Shown one piece after another: positions 1-11,753 of a DNA stretch of 64,000 nt (the first letter of the stretch is position 1; each line of letters starts with the position of its first letter). Source of the stretch: Corella eumyota (lineage: Eukaryota > Chordata > Ascidiacea > Phlebobranchia > Corellidae); contig OY720098.1 of the NCBI GenBank assembly GCA_963082875.1, positions 8,680,001-8,744,000 on the forward strand. Direction: 5' to 3'. Both the position numbers and the translations under genes were made by a program. A model generated the notes under the pieces. That model worked only from the letters and a program-made list of their open reading frames with translations, was not told the origin of the DNA and made no database searches.

Positions 1-3000
1 TGTTAACGACAATGCCCCATTGTTTACCTCACATTTGATTAACTTTAATGTAAGTGAGACCGAACCGAAAGGCTACTCTATCAACTTAGACAGATTTCAA
101 GTCACTGATGCCGATGAGGGTAAAAAAAAATTGCAAGATTGTTGTTGCATGAGTTTTAAATTTAAAAATTTAAAATAAATTTTAGGGAATTCTTTTTTAA
201 AACAATTTATCGATGATGATAAATCGAATGTGTTTTTTATATATATTTTATATTTAGGTGGTCGAGCAACCGTGAATTACAACCTCTTGCCAAAAAACTC
301 TGAATATTTTGAACTTATTCGTGATATTGACAAAGACAATATATCCCATCTTTCTCTTCGGCTTAAAAAGATGTTAGGTAATATTACAACCTTTTACAAA
401 ATTATATTACTTAACGCACGCTGCGTAATGTAAGGAGTTTAATATGGTCCTAAATGTTATTAATAATTGATTTTAAATAGCGATATTGTCTAATAAAACC
501 CAACTTAACAAGACGAAAATAATTCAGTAATAACGGTTATTTTATTCACTAAATAATTTAAGTTTATTAACAACGCTAGCGTTTTTTCTCCTGATAGTCG
601 TATGTATTATTAAAATGCAAGTTTTTTATTAGATTATGAAATGAAGCGCGTACATAGAATGACGTTGCAAGCACGTGACTTGGGATCTTTACCTCATTTA
701 AGTGAATGTGTGATTCGTGTTCACGTTTTGGATGCAAACGACAATGGTCCAATCTTTGAAAAATCAGTAAGCAAATGGCTTACGCAAACTTTATTAAACA
801 GACACAAAATAAAACTTAAATATGTAGAAATATTGAGCGTAGAAGAGAAGGTGTAAACATTGTTAAAAATCCAAAAAAATAAAGTAATAATTTTAATGTT
901 TACCTAATATTTTCTTTTAACAAGAAGGTGTAAAATAATGTTATGTAACTTAACCAATTAACCCAAGTTTGTTGCTCAGATTTATCATGCTAACGTCAGC
1001 GAAAATATGCTGCCAGGTCACGTGATCGCGCGCGTCACTGCGTCCGATCGGGACAACGGCCGCCGTGGCAACGTGCACTATTACGTCAGAAAGAGCGACG
1101 ACAGCGACACCACCGATGACGGTACTGTGACGTCATCACCGAAATACCCGATCGAAGTTAACAAGAACACGGGAACAGTTGTGTTGGATGATAAGTTGGA
1201 TTACAAAATACACGACGGGTAAAAAAAATTGAAAAACTATGTTTTGAAAAGTCTGTTTATTTGAGACCCAAATATTTATTTGAGACCCAACTATTTCTCC
1301 AAATTTAAATTTAGTTTGTTTGTAGTAAAATAATAATAAATTATGTTGACCATTTTACCCGCTTATTAGTTACAAATCTGTGCAACAGATAAACACCAAC
1401 AACAATACTAAAATAACAAGTGTCCCTGTCTAAATTTTAATATACTCATACGCTAAAAACCTTGCCTAAAAAGAATAATTGTTTATTAAAACTATTCTTG
1501 TTTTATTAACTTAGGATGAAGATTGTAATTGAGGCAATAGACGGTGATGCAGTCAAACCAAGAAGAGGGACAACAATTCTTCAATTACATGTCAGTGACG
1601 TCAATGACCATGCTCCAACCATCAACGTCAACTACATCGTTGAACATGACCATGACATCGGTATTTGCATTGTTGTACATTTTTACATTGTTGTTTTTCT
1701 GTAAAAATAATTTTTTTTCGATCCATTGAAACATTTTTAAAATAAATTTATTTTGACAAAATTTTAGCTTTTATCTCCGAGTCGGAACCTTCTCAAACAT
1801 TCATGGCCCACGTGACCACTAATGACGTAGACAAGGGAAGGAATGGTCAAGTGACCTTGACAGTGGAGACTGTGGTTCCAGGGACAGAAAAAGTGGGAAA
1901 TATTACAGGTAATAAGAGTTTGTTATAATGATATATGTTACACCAAAAAAAACGAGTCATTTTATGTAAGTTAAAGTTTAAAAAAAAAGTTAAATAGCAA
2001 TTTTTTTACTTATTTCATCTTGGATGTTAGTAATTTTAAAGCCATTTTCTTACTGGTAATTATCTCTCATTAGAATCTGGACTTTTTATTCTTGTGAACA
2101 ACAATCTACTTGCAACCGGCACTGACCTTAACCGTGAAATTCGGGACTCATACGACGTCATAATCACAGCATGTGACAGGGGAATATCATCAAAGTAAGA
2201 AATTTTACTCTGATTGTCTGATTGCACTCATACTCAGAATCTTACGCTGGTTAAACTTACATTTAGAATTTTACTCTAGTGGACATTATACTCGGAATTT
2301 TACTCCGGAAAACTCATACTTAGAATCCTATACCCAGTATGCCAATAATAACACTTCAAAACATGTTTTTAGATGTTCAAAACATTATATTCGGGTTGTG
2401 GTTTTGGATGAAAACGAATTTACTCCCGAATTCCAACACGATGATGTCATACTTCAACTTCCAGAGGACACAAAAGTTGGAACAACAATATTCATAGCAT
2501 CCGCAACAGATAAGGATTATGTGAATATTCCCTCGTGGATGTTAAGTGACGTAAGACACTTTATTATTCTTGTAGATATTTTTTAAATATTTGTTTTAAG
2601 TGTATTTTATGTTTTTATAATTGTTCAGGGTAAAGTTGAACCGTCTACCAACGGTGTAGTGACGTATGGAATCACCTTGGCTGAAATCGATGACGTCAAA
2701 AGTGACGTAGACGGCCTTCCATTTTCGATCGATTTGGAAAGTGGTAAAGTAACTCTAATTCGACCGTTGGATTATGAAAGCAGAAAACAGTGGAAGGTGA
2801 ACTTAAATATTTTTTTTTCGAAATAAAGAACGTTGTTTAAATTTTTATTTCCAAATGTTTAAAACGCAAAGTCTGGTTAGCTGTACGTTAATTTATTTTG
2901 TGTTGTAGTGCGTTATTACTGCGCGGGATGGTGGTCGACCACGAGCTTTACAGAGTAGTAGAAAATTGCTGATTAACGTGGAGGATGTAAATGACAACAA

Positions 3001-5332
3001 ACCAATTTTTATGACACCAAATATTAATAATTACACAGTATATGCGAGCACTGTTGAATCATCACCCGTGTTTATTACACTCAAGGTAAAAACAATGTTC
3101 TTTATCACCAATTTCCTTGAAGAATAAGTAGTTAAAAGTTACTTTATTGTGTGACTTGAAATCCCTGGCTAAATTTTTAAATAGTCTTATTAGCACGAAA
3201 GTCTTTGCTATAGGTATTGTATTTACAAGTAATAACACAAACTTTGTTCTTGTTACAGGCGGTTGATTTTGACAAGGGTCAGCAAGAAACTTTAAAATAT
3301 TCCTTTAAAGTTGTAAAACGTGGCGGAAACAAGATACGCGAGGAAGACGAGAGCGCTTTCGAACTTGATGCAGCAACAGGAGAACTGTCGTTAACGTCAA
3401 ACCCAGAACTTGGATTATACACAACAAACATTTCTGTAAGTTTGAAATCATATCCCAGATGAGGTCTTTAACGTTTAGCAAATCTAAGTCAAGAATGTTA
3501 ATAACTTTAATGTATATGTTAGGTTTCTGATACTGGAAGTCCACGTCTTTCTTCGTCACTGACACTCTATGTAATGGTCATCGACAAACCAATTCCGTTA
3601 CTGGTAGACAATCGAAAACATCAATTCGGTACTGACGTAACGAGTGATGACGTCACGCCGGAGACGTGGTTGTTGGCTGTGATAATTGGAGGAGCCGCCG
3701 TGTTTTTATTAATCGTTATTGTATCGGTTATTTTGTTATTGAAAAGAAAAAAAAGAAGAAGCAAAGAAAGTAAAAGTTCTGGGGTAAGTAAAATAATAAA
3801 AAATCTGCAAGTTAAGTGAGCCGTTGGTTACCTTAAATAAAAAGGTAAACTGGTAGTCCGTTGCTTAGATATCATTTGAAACACATTTGATTTTAATTTG
3901 TAGTCAACTCCGATTGTTAGCGACGGTAGATCATCATCCACCAACGATGAAATGTCGACTATGTCGCGTGGGGGAAGCAGGCCAACTACTTTGGAGAAAC
4001 CGCGCAGACAATCCGAGAACAATATTTAGTAAGTTTAAAATCCAGGTTTGCTTAAATTAAAAAATAATCTAAACTCATGTAAAAATAATCTAAACTCATG
4101 TTGAAACCAGGCTTGTTTCAATAGTGTGTATTGATAGCTTATTATTTTTTTACTTGGACCTAACTAATCATTAATATTGTATTATTTAGTCACCCAAGTT
4201 GTACTCGAAAAACAAGCTTAAGTCATTCCCAATCATGTCGATTATGTGATGCACCAACTTCACCCGGATCCATGCAAAGGTTTATCGAACAACAAAAGAA
4301 ACAATATCCAACCAATGTGAGAATAAAACTAAATCTTTATATTCTAATACGTATACACTGGTTACCGTGACATACATTTATGTAAAAGTTACTAAGTTAA
4401 GAGCAAAAATGATCCTAAACTAACTTTTAAATTCGATTTTATATTTTTGTTCAGGCCACGTCAGCAGTTTACTCTTCATTATTACGAACCCATGGTAAGT
4501 TACACCAAAGCAAATACTATCTATACAAACCTACAAAAATCCGGATTTCTTAAAATTATTTTTTATTCTAGCTCGACATTCTTCGCACGATGACGTAGTT
4601 GCTTACGTCACCGATAGCACTCCAGAAGATTTTACAAGTATGGGAGATCAGTGTACGGAGATGTGTAAAAAGTACGGACACAGTGACACCTGTTGGATGC
4701 CAACTGTTGGTAAGAACTTCATGTTTTTACCAAAAAATATATTTATTTGAAATATTTTAATTTAGTTGGGTTATAACAAAAAACTTGTTTTATTAATTTT
4801 TTATCTTTTTTTATTATGCTAAATATCTACGAAATAACTAAAAAGTTATTTATTTTCTTTAAAAAAAAACTTTAAAAAAAGTTCGTGTTTTCTCGTAGAG
4901 ATGCCCCTTCTCTCTCCTCAGCCTTCTCTTTCCCCAACGGAGACAAGGTTACCCTGGCAACCAGAGCACCACAAAGCTAAAAGAAAGGACTCCGGCTGTT
5001 CCGTGGATACCACGTTATCAGCGATCTCGTATTACAAGATGACGTCACAGCGACGTCACAATTTAGAGTGCGCCGAAGCCGCTGTCAAGTCACGTGCCGC
5101 ACAACATCACAGCGACGCGTCGTCTATGATGTCATCGGGTACGTCATCGGGCACCTCGTCTGGTGCCGCGTCGACGGGGGTACCATGGAGCCAGCGCGGT
5201 ACCTCATTTAACCAAAGATCACCGATGCATAAAACCGTTAAAAAATCAAATAGTGACTCCGGGTTTGATCTTAATTATTCCTCTTCGCGTCGAAGAAAAG
5301 AAATCATCCCAAGTTTATCGACCCAGTGTTAA
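1..5332 (+). CDS. Delta-type protocadherin, 3' part (5' end outside window)
   Basis: Calcium-dependent homophilic adhesion protein of the plasma membrane. Seventeen exons joined in phase: 1-119, 258-377, 633-766, 980-1218, 1515-1660, 1768-1908, 2074-2194, 2373-2550, 2629-2796, 2909-3085, 3259-3435, 3523-3783, 3904-4028, 4190-4316, 4455-4494, 4572-4709, 4899-5332, giving 947 residues from codon position 2. Repeated cadherin signatures are visible: VNDNAP at the window start, DANDNGP, DVNDHAP and DVNDNKP linkers, with DxD and LDYE-type motifs between them, so at least four to five extracellular repeats are present. One transmembrane helix lies in the exon at 3523-3783 (AVIIGGAAVFLLIVIVSVIL) followed by a basic stop-transfer run. 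The cytoplasmic exon at 4572-4709 carries CTEMCKKYGHSDTCWMP, which matches conserved motif CM2 of vertebrate delta-protocadherins. The last exon is long and Ser-rich and ends STQC. I am confident of the family; which PCDH paralogue it corresponds to cannot be decided. Confidence 0.93.
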
Positions 5333-5464
5333 CGACGTCACTGCTGTGATGACGTCACGACGACGTGAGTGTAAATTAAGTTCCGTAATATGTTCCGATT
5401 GCTGCTTTTATCTTCAGTTTTTTTACCTTTTTGCCATAGTTACATTTCTATTCTATGCCGGTCG

Positions 5465-5470
5465 AATAAA
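5465..5470 (+). terminator. Likely polyadenylation signal of the protocadherin
   Basis: An AATAAA hexamer lies about 130 bases past the stop codon at 5332, in a short AT-rich 3' UTR. It is the first such hexamer downstream. Confidence 0.55.
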
Positions 5471-5494
5471 GCCAAAGTAATTACAAGTAAAAAA

Positions 5495-5590
5495 GTTTGT
5501 GGTTTAGAGTTCGAGCCCCAGGCCTGGCGAGGAGGATTGCGATGACATTGCAATCGAATTATTCTTCGGTGAAAAGTTGTCTTGTTTTAA
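5495..5590 (+). repeat. Possible tRNA-derived SINE fragment
   Basis: The stretch carries GAGTTCGAGCCCC at about 5507-5519, which resembles a pol III B box (GGTTCGANNCC), followed by a locally GC-richer tail unlike the surrounding AT-rich sequence. No A box is obvious and no second copy occurs in the window, so this remains a weak call. Confidence 0.22.
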
Positions 5591-5985
5591 ATCAGATTTG
5601 CAACAACACATACAGACCCGACAACTAGATTTCAAATACCTAATCGTTTCTTTTCGCATTTTCCTGAGATAACAGAAATAGGGTTATTTAAAATATAAGT
5701 TTTTATAGTTTTGCCTTTTATTTAAAGACCTAAAGGTTTTAAATTTGAATCGCACCAATATTATCTTATTTTCTAATAAAAATTGCCGTCAGCAGTTTTA
5801 GTGTCATAATACATCTTTGTACCGGTTGTGAACTTTAAATTGATTTGTAATAATGTCAAAATGACATGTTTGGCATAATAGAGTCGGATGTAAGGTTATT
5901 AAATTGTAAAACAAATTATAGGTATCCGTGAATTAAAGTAATTGCATGTAATTATGGCCAACAGTCTTACCACAAACCTAATCAG
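5590..5985. other. Convergent 3' intergenic sequence
   Basis: About 400 bases between the end of the protocadherin and the proposed last codons of the minus-strand GPCR. AT-rich, no coding exon seen. TTTATT runs on the plus strand near 5717 would read as AATAAA on the minus strand and could serve the GPCR. Confidence 0.5.
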
Positions 5986-8900
5986 CTATAGACTGAAAGG
6001 AAGTCTATACTACATTTAATAATGAGTGTATATGAGATAAATAAAGTATTTATATGCCATTAATTAATAACACACGCAATTTAGTTATTGTAATAGCAAA
6101 ATAAACTTTATATTTACATTTTCACAAATCATAAAAAATGTAAACTTGCTAATAAGGATTGGATTTGGGGCGTGAATAACATTTTAATGGCACTTAGATT
6201 AGGGTTAAAGTCATAGGTAGGGCCTAAGATTAGATAGTAAAATAGCATTAAAATCTGAATATTGGTTTAAGTACTTACGTTGATGCTAGATTGTAAAAGA
6301 CTGGATTAAGGCACTCGCTCACTCTCAAAGCAATAAACTCAGCCATACCAAACCACCAGTCCACTACCCTGCCACGTTGTGTCACTATTTTTACGTTAAC
6401 TGTGTAGAAGTGGTAAACTAAAAATGATTTTAGTTAGTTAGTTTAAATCAAAAATTTTCTATTTAACCAAAATAAAATAAATCTACATTGTTGCTCAACT
6501 GGAGGGTTGTTTAATACTCCTAAGACAAAACCATATAAAAATACGCTTCAAGACAAAATTTTGCATATTTAAAACAATATAGCTTATGTCACACAATAAG
6601 CTATAATAAGTAAAAAAACATACTTGTGTATGGAATGTAACCAAGAAGAAAGGAGCCAACAATAAGCGAAAGTTGCAACATGACTTGCTTTTCCTTTCTC
6701 TGACGTTTTATCTCCACACTTTTCATGTTGCTTGTTCCTCTTGAGTTGTAGGTACTGCCTACAAAATAAAAATCAATTATTTAAGATGTGTTGAAAGTGT
6801 TTTTGCTTGATGTTTTAACTCTGAACAACTTAACTTGTGCACAACTTACTTTACTCGTAAAAAAACTAATTAGGCCTATGAAAACTTCTCTATTAAATGA
6901 CTCAGACCTTAGACAACTTAACCAACAGACAACTTAATTTGCAAACGATTTAACAAACACAAACGCAAGACACTGGACAACTAAACTTACAACTAACTTA
7001 ACTGATAAACATTGTGTAGGTTTAAAGACTTCGATAAAGTTTTAGATAAATAAAATATATAGGGTATCTGCATGGCAGTGTAAGCGGCCGTTGGCTAATA
7101 TATTAATGCTTGGGTTAAACTAGGTATAATATGTTAAATGTGGTTAAACACACCTCTTTAACCAAATTGTCTTTAAAAATATATTGGTCTGTAACAGAAT
7201 ATTAAAAACTTTAGCTAAACAAAAAACATTAACGGCAGATTACGCCCAATATTATAAACATAAAAAACATCTTAAATAATTTATAAACAAAAAACGTTAC
7301 GCCTTCAAAATAACATTGGCTAACGCCCTTTAATTTTATTTATAGATGTAAAAACATAAAGTCATTGTTATTACAAACATCAACGAAGTAAACCTTAAAC
7401 CTTTACCTAGTTTAACTTAAAAACAAACAACACACCTTCTTGCTTTCTACACCACAACATTTTCTACCACAATATGCAAATATTTACTTATTTACCCATA
7501 TTTAACATTTGTTATACTTATAAGCTAATGTATCTGTAAACAAAAACTGTATTGCTTAGCCATCTTAAAAATAAAGCACTGTTAAGAAAGGAATGTAGCC
7601 CAAGCTTATGAAAACGCCTGAAAGCACTTCGGGCAAAGCTCGATTTCATTTCAGGTTAAACAAAAAGCAAAAAAAAAATTTTGGCGTAACTCTTAACAGC
7701 ATAAGTTTTGCTTATGCAGGCACGTTTTAACCATGGCAACTTTAGTTATAAAATATAATTATTGCACATATATTTTAATAGTAACTTACTTATGTAGGCA
7801 CTCCTTTTTATTCGTTTATCACGCAACATGTAGGCCATTGCAATGGTCAAAATAATCAATGTTACAATGGGCACATAAAAGAGAATTGGATAAGCAATTG
7901 TCGTATACAAACGGAACGTCTGTACCCTAAACAAAACAAAATAATAATAAGTTGAAAGTAATAATAAAAAAAATTTTAAACAGAAAAAATGTGTATGAAA
8001 TATAAATTTGGGTTTAATTACCAGTTGAGATCCAAAGTACAGGATGGCCATTTTGAGTCCACGTTGTTAGAAGTTCGATCTCTCACCCGGGCATTAAACA
8101 TCATCGTAAATGGGATAAAACCAACCACAAAGCTGAAGAACCACAATGTCCCTGTCATTATCTAAAAACATAAATAATATTGCTTCTAATAATGTCAACA
8201 ATAAAAAATTGAACACAATTAAATATTTTTATTTTAATAAAATTCGTAAATGTCTAATGTAAACAGATATAGCATTAAAAAACTTCACATAAGAGGTAAA
8301 TGTTAAAACAGTAGAAAATTTAAAAATAAAATTGTGCAAATTTTTTAAATTTTAAAATTTATTATTTTACCTTAACATGAACTACTTTAACTCGATAGTA
8401 GGTTGGTGGAGACTTAATGGAAACAAATCGAAGAACTGCGAACAACAAGATGTGAAATGACGTCACGTATGACGTCATCAGTTCCGTTGACCAAAAGAGC
8501 TTAAAAATTATTTAAAGTTTTTTTTTTTGATTTAAAATAAAGTTTCAAGTTAAAAATATGGCCTAAAGGAATTAAATTGGTCGTTTTATATGTTGTTCAC
8601 TGAAGATTTATTTATTAAAACTTATATGACTTTTAATACCATTTTTCTATCATATTAAAATGTATTACAAGTACAGTATAAAGTTTATAATAATCCCACT
8701 TTGCACATAAAATCCGAGATGTCCCAATAGTCAAACCCCCAAGTTCTACGATAAAGAAATAAAGGACTAATTAAGGCGGAAAGAAGGTCGGAGAAGCAAA
8801 GGCTCAATATCAGATAATTAAAAGTCGACCTGGTACAAAACATTCATTGTTAGTAAACTAAAGCAGACTTTAACAAAATAGCCAAGCAATTATAATACAA

Positions 8901-9491
8901 TATTGTATATAATTATAGTTATATTGGAATTAAATGATTTTCTTAGTAAGCACAAGTTAAAATTACAAAGTTTAATTTGCCTGGCTTAACCATTTAGTGG
9001 TTTAAATTAATTCGTGGAAAAAAAGTAATTTCATATAATAAGGCCAAACCCAACTTTAATTGAATTCCGCCTAAGCAAATTCCGAATACAAATTATAAAA
9101 TTAATTATTGAATGTTTATAAAATTAAGTCTGAAAATAAAAAATAATTCTTACTTTAGTTTTTGAGATTTCGATATTACGATAATGGTAACAATATTTGC
9201 CCATACTCCCAACACAAAAAGTGTTAAAACAATTGCAGCAGAAATAATTGTATCAACTTCTTTAAATGGTTTCTCGAATGGCTCGAAAGTACTAAAATGT
9301 AAAAAAATATTATATTTTGCGAAAGTTTTATACGTTTTTTTCTGACAACCAGAAAACAACAAATAATTATGTTAAATGAAAACGTTTACAATTTTTATCA
9401 AATACATAGTCAAATTTATTTTTAAATTTTAGTTTAAAACAAAGTAAAATGATTTTTTTGCTTACATGTTTGATGAAACGTTTGAAGTCAT
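5986..9491 (-). CDS. Class A (rhodopsin-like) G-protein-coupled receptor, orphan
   Basis: Seven-transmembrane plasma-membrane receptor; ligand unknown. Nine exons on the minus strand: 9491-9466, 9291-9154, 8829-8700, 8499-8371, 8161-8022, 7926-7790, 6758-6624, 6417-6279 and a tiny last exon 5992-5986 that supplies only the stop, in total 326 residues. The start MTSNVSSNIT gives two N-glycosylation sites. Class A landmarks are present: N in TM1 (WANIVTI), D in TM2 (LCFSDLL), W in TM4 (GTLWFF), P in TM5 (FYVPIV), P in TM6 (GYIPY) and NPVFY in TM7, plus the disulfide cysteine pair before TM3 (DFMCK) and in loop 2 (WPSCTL). The DRY motif reads LRF (AVLRFVSIKSP) and the TM6 CWxP reads GYIP, so activation switches are atypical. 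The donor of exon 3 (GTGGGA) and the last exon are the least certain parts. I do not recognise a ligand class. Confidence 0.82.
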
Positions 9492-11347
9492 CCTTAATTT
9501 TTTTTAAAAACAAATTTAATTATTTTTGGAATAGGTATCTGAAAATATTTCTTCTGTTATAAAAAATTCTACATATGATACGATTATTACCTTCGTAAAA
9601 TTAACAAAATTTACCCGTTCTTTTAGTATTATTTTTAAGTATTTGTAAAAACATTTTGCTTAGGCTAATTAAATGTATTGCTAATTTAATCAAAAGTTAA
9701 AATTAAATTAAAAAAATTAATTATCATCATCTGTCCCAATCAAATTCCAGAATTAAATGAAACTAATCCAGCAAAGTTTTAATATATAAAGCAACATCCA
9801 TACCCCCAGGCATTTATTACCTTAGTTAATACCTTAATGTTAAGTACAGCACCAAGTTTTGGCGCGTTTATCAACTTAATTACGGGTCAATTTGACCTTC
9901 ATAATTTTTATAATTGTGTCCTGGAAGTAAGTACCGTTCACTTTAAAAGCTTAAACCAGAAATATGTTGTAAACGACATTTAAAATAATTGGCTTTACTG
10001 CTTAAATATAAACTCTAATTGCAACTTTCAAACATGCAATAATAAATCGTCGAATCGCGCCTGATTACCTTGTGTATAGCGTGCGTAAAAAAATTTAATT
10101 TTAACACAAAAAATGGAAATTAAACATGATAATTTTTGCAGGTTAGCCTTTACCATAACGTGAGAAACATAATTATTTTTTAACGACTGTTAATCTATAA
10201 AAAAAACGTGTAACCATAAATCAAATACTAATTTAATAGTAACGTTTTTATTAATATCATTTATTTATAATGCTTAAACCTAGCCTAAGCTAAAGAAACA
10301 CAAAGTTAATTTCACATCTTTAAGCAGATATATTTTTCAAAAATCCCAAGTCAAATATTGATTTGACATACAGTAGTTGGCGTCAAGGAGCAAAGGATAT
10401 AACAAAAATACAACTAAACCCATAAAATTTTAAAATAACAACTTTAAAAATAAGATTTTTTATAACACAACGTTAAATACGCTTTTGCACACAAAACTTC
10501 ACGTGGTAGCAAGTAAATAGCGAGTATATAAAATTTATCAATCTTTATCTTAATCACTTCTGGTGATGACGTACTTGTAAATAGGAAGTAAACGGATGGT
10601 AGCTGAACGGAAAGGCGCGTGTAATATCAGAGGGAAGATTTACAGTAGTGTGCATAAATATTGTATACATAATAGTTATGTCACGTTTAAAAAAAAACAA
10701 TATGAAAAATAAAGGCTTAATAAGATATAACAAAAGCCAAAGGCTGAGTTTTGTATTGGACTTGATTAATTGTCGTTTAAAGTTACAGAGCTATGGAAAG
10801 CGTTGAATGAATAAATAATTTAGGCTTTGCTGTATGTTAGATAGGGTTTAACTTAACAAGCTTCGAATTAAGCTTTAGTTGTTTAATATGTATACTCTTT
10901 AAAAATGTAAAGTTTTAAGTAATTTTGTAATACAGTAATATAATATGTGTACCTTAGAAAAGTTAGAGTAATTATATATTACATTTAATTTAGTATTTTT
11001 AAATCAGAATTAAATACCCTTACAAACGAGGCCATTTAAATTATGTTGTTTGACAGTCAAACATTTCTTGTGTAACAATAAATAAGTTCAGTTGAACTCA
11101 TAAATCGCTTAATATTGGACTTTCAATTATTAACTATACACAATGCATTGAAACCTGTTGCAGGACTTTATTAAAAATACTTAGCAGCTTGAGTAGGCTA
11201 ATAATTTAATTAAAATACACATGGAAATTTTGTTCATGATATTTATGTTTTGCGTTAATTTTTAGGCCGTTCAACAGTAAACTATGATGTCATTTCAGCG
11301 CGGCGCGTTGTCTATTATGTAAACAGAGCAAATACGGTTTAATGAGT

Positions 11348-11415
11348 ATGCAAACGGATTGGACAATATAAAACCTATACCGGATAATAAAGCAGTATTG
11401 CAAATTATGCAAACG
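11348..11415 (+). promoter_or_regulatory. Candidate core promoter (ATTGG, TATAAAA, paired ATGCAAACG)
   Basis: An ATTGG (reverse CCAAT) at 11358-11362 is followed by TATAAAA at 11367-11373. The same 9-mer ATGCAAACG, an octamer-like POU half-site, lies on both sides, at 11348-11356 and 11407-11415. A candidate coding first exon with good start context begins about 320 bases downstream. The close ATTGG-TATA spacing is not typical, so function is inferred only. Confidence 0.35.
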
Positions 11416-11690
11416 AACCAGCGTGTGTTAAAACAAGCGTATGTTTAACAAAAAGACCGAACTATTTGTAAAATACCGATTGATTTAATAATGACAAAAC
11501 ATTTTAAAAACAGCTGAAGATTAAATCATTGACCAAAAATAGTTTTGGTGGCTATAAGGTTTTATTTATTAAATCAGTTCTTATTTTTTATCAGACTTTT
11601 CAGCGGTTTTGAATAGATAAATTTTTGAAATTATATTTTTGATTTTTATCTGCATTGGGAATATTCGTCGACAATGAGCTTATAGTCGCC

Positions 11691-11753
11691 ATGGTGATGA
11701 TGACGTCACAAATTTCAGATCAAAATGGAGCAGTAAAGGATAAAGAGTTTGAG
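11691..11753 (+). CDS. Candidate alternative first exon of the RalGDS-type gene
   Basis: GCCATGG start context at 11691 opens 21 codons (MVMMTSQISDQNGAVKDKEFE) that end exactly at a strong GTAAGA donor in phase 0. The phase-0 exon at 18175 of the downstream gene begins ENQRMWGEE, which corresponds to the conserved WGEE start region of vertebrate RGL proteins. Joining the two would give a short-N-terminus isoform like vertebrate RGL1. The join is an inference from phase and position; this could instead be the first exon of an unrelated gene or a chance open exon. Confidence 0.4.

Noticed and set aside
1258-1292. Tandem TATTTGAGACCCAA copies and a similar 19-base duplication near 4063-4100
   Set aside because: Two-copy intronic slippage duplications without further structure.
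2173-2586. 137-codon open frame that reads through a protocadherin intron
   Set aside because: The intron 2195-2372 is 178 bases (not a multiple of three) and has good GTAAGA and TTTTTAG borders. Cadherin homology resumes only at 2373, and the intron-encoded part is a degenerate TACTCxGAATT repeat with no cadherin content.
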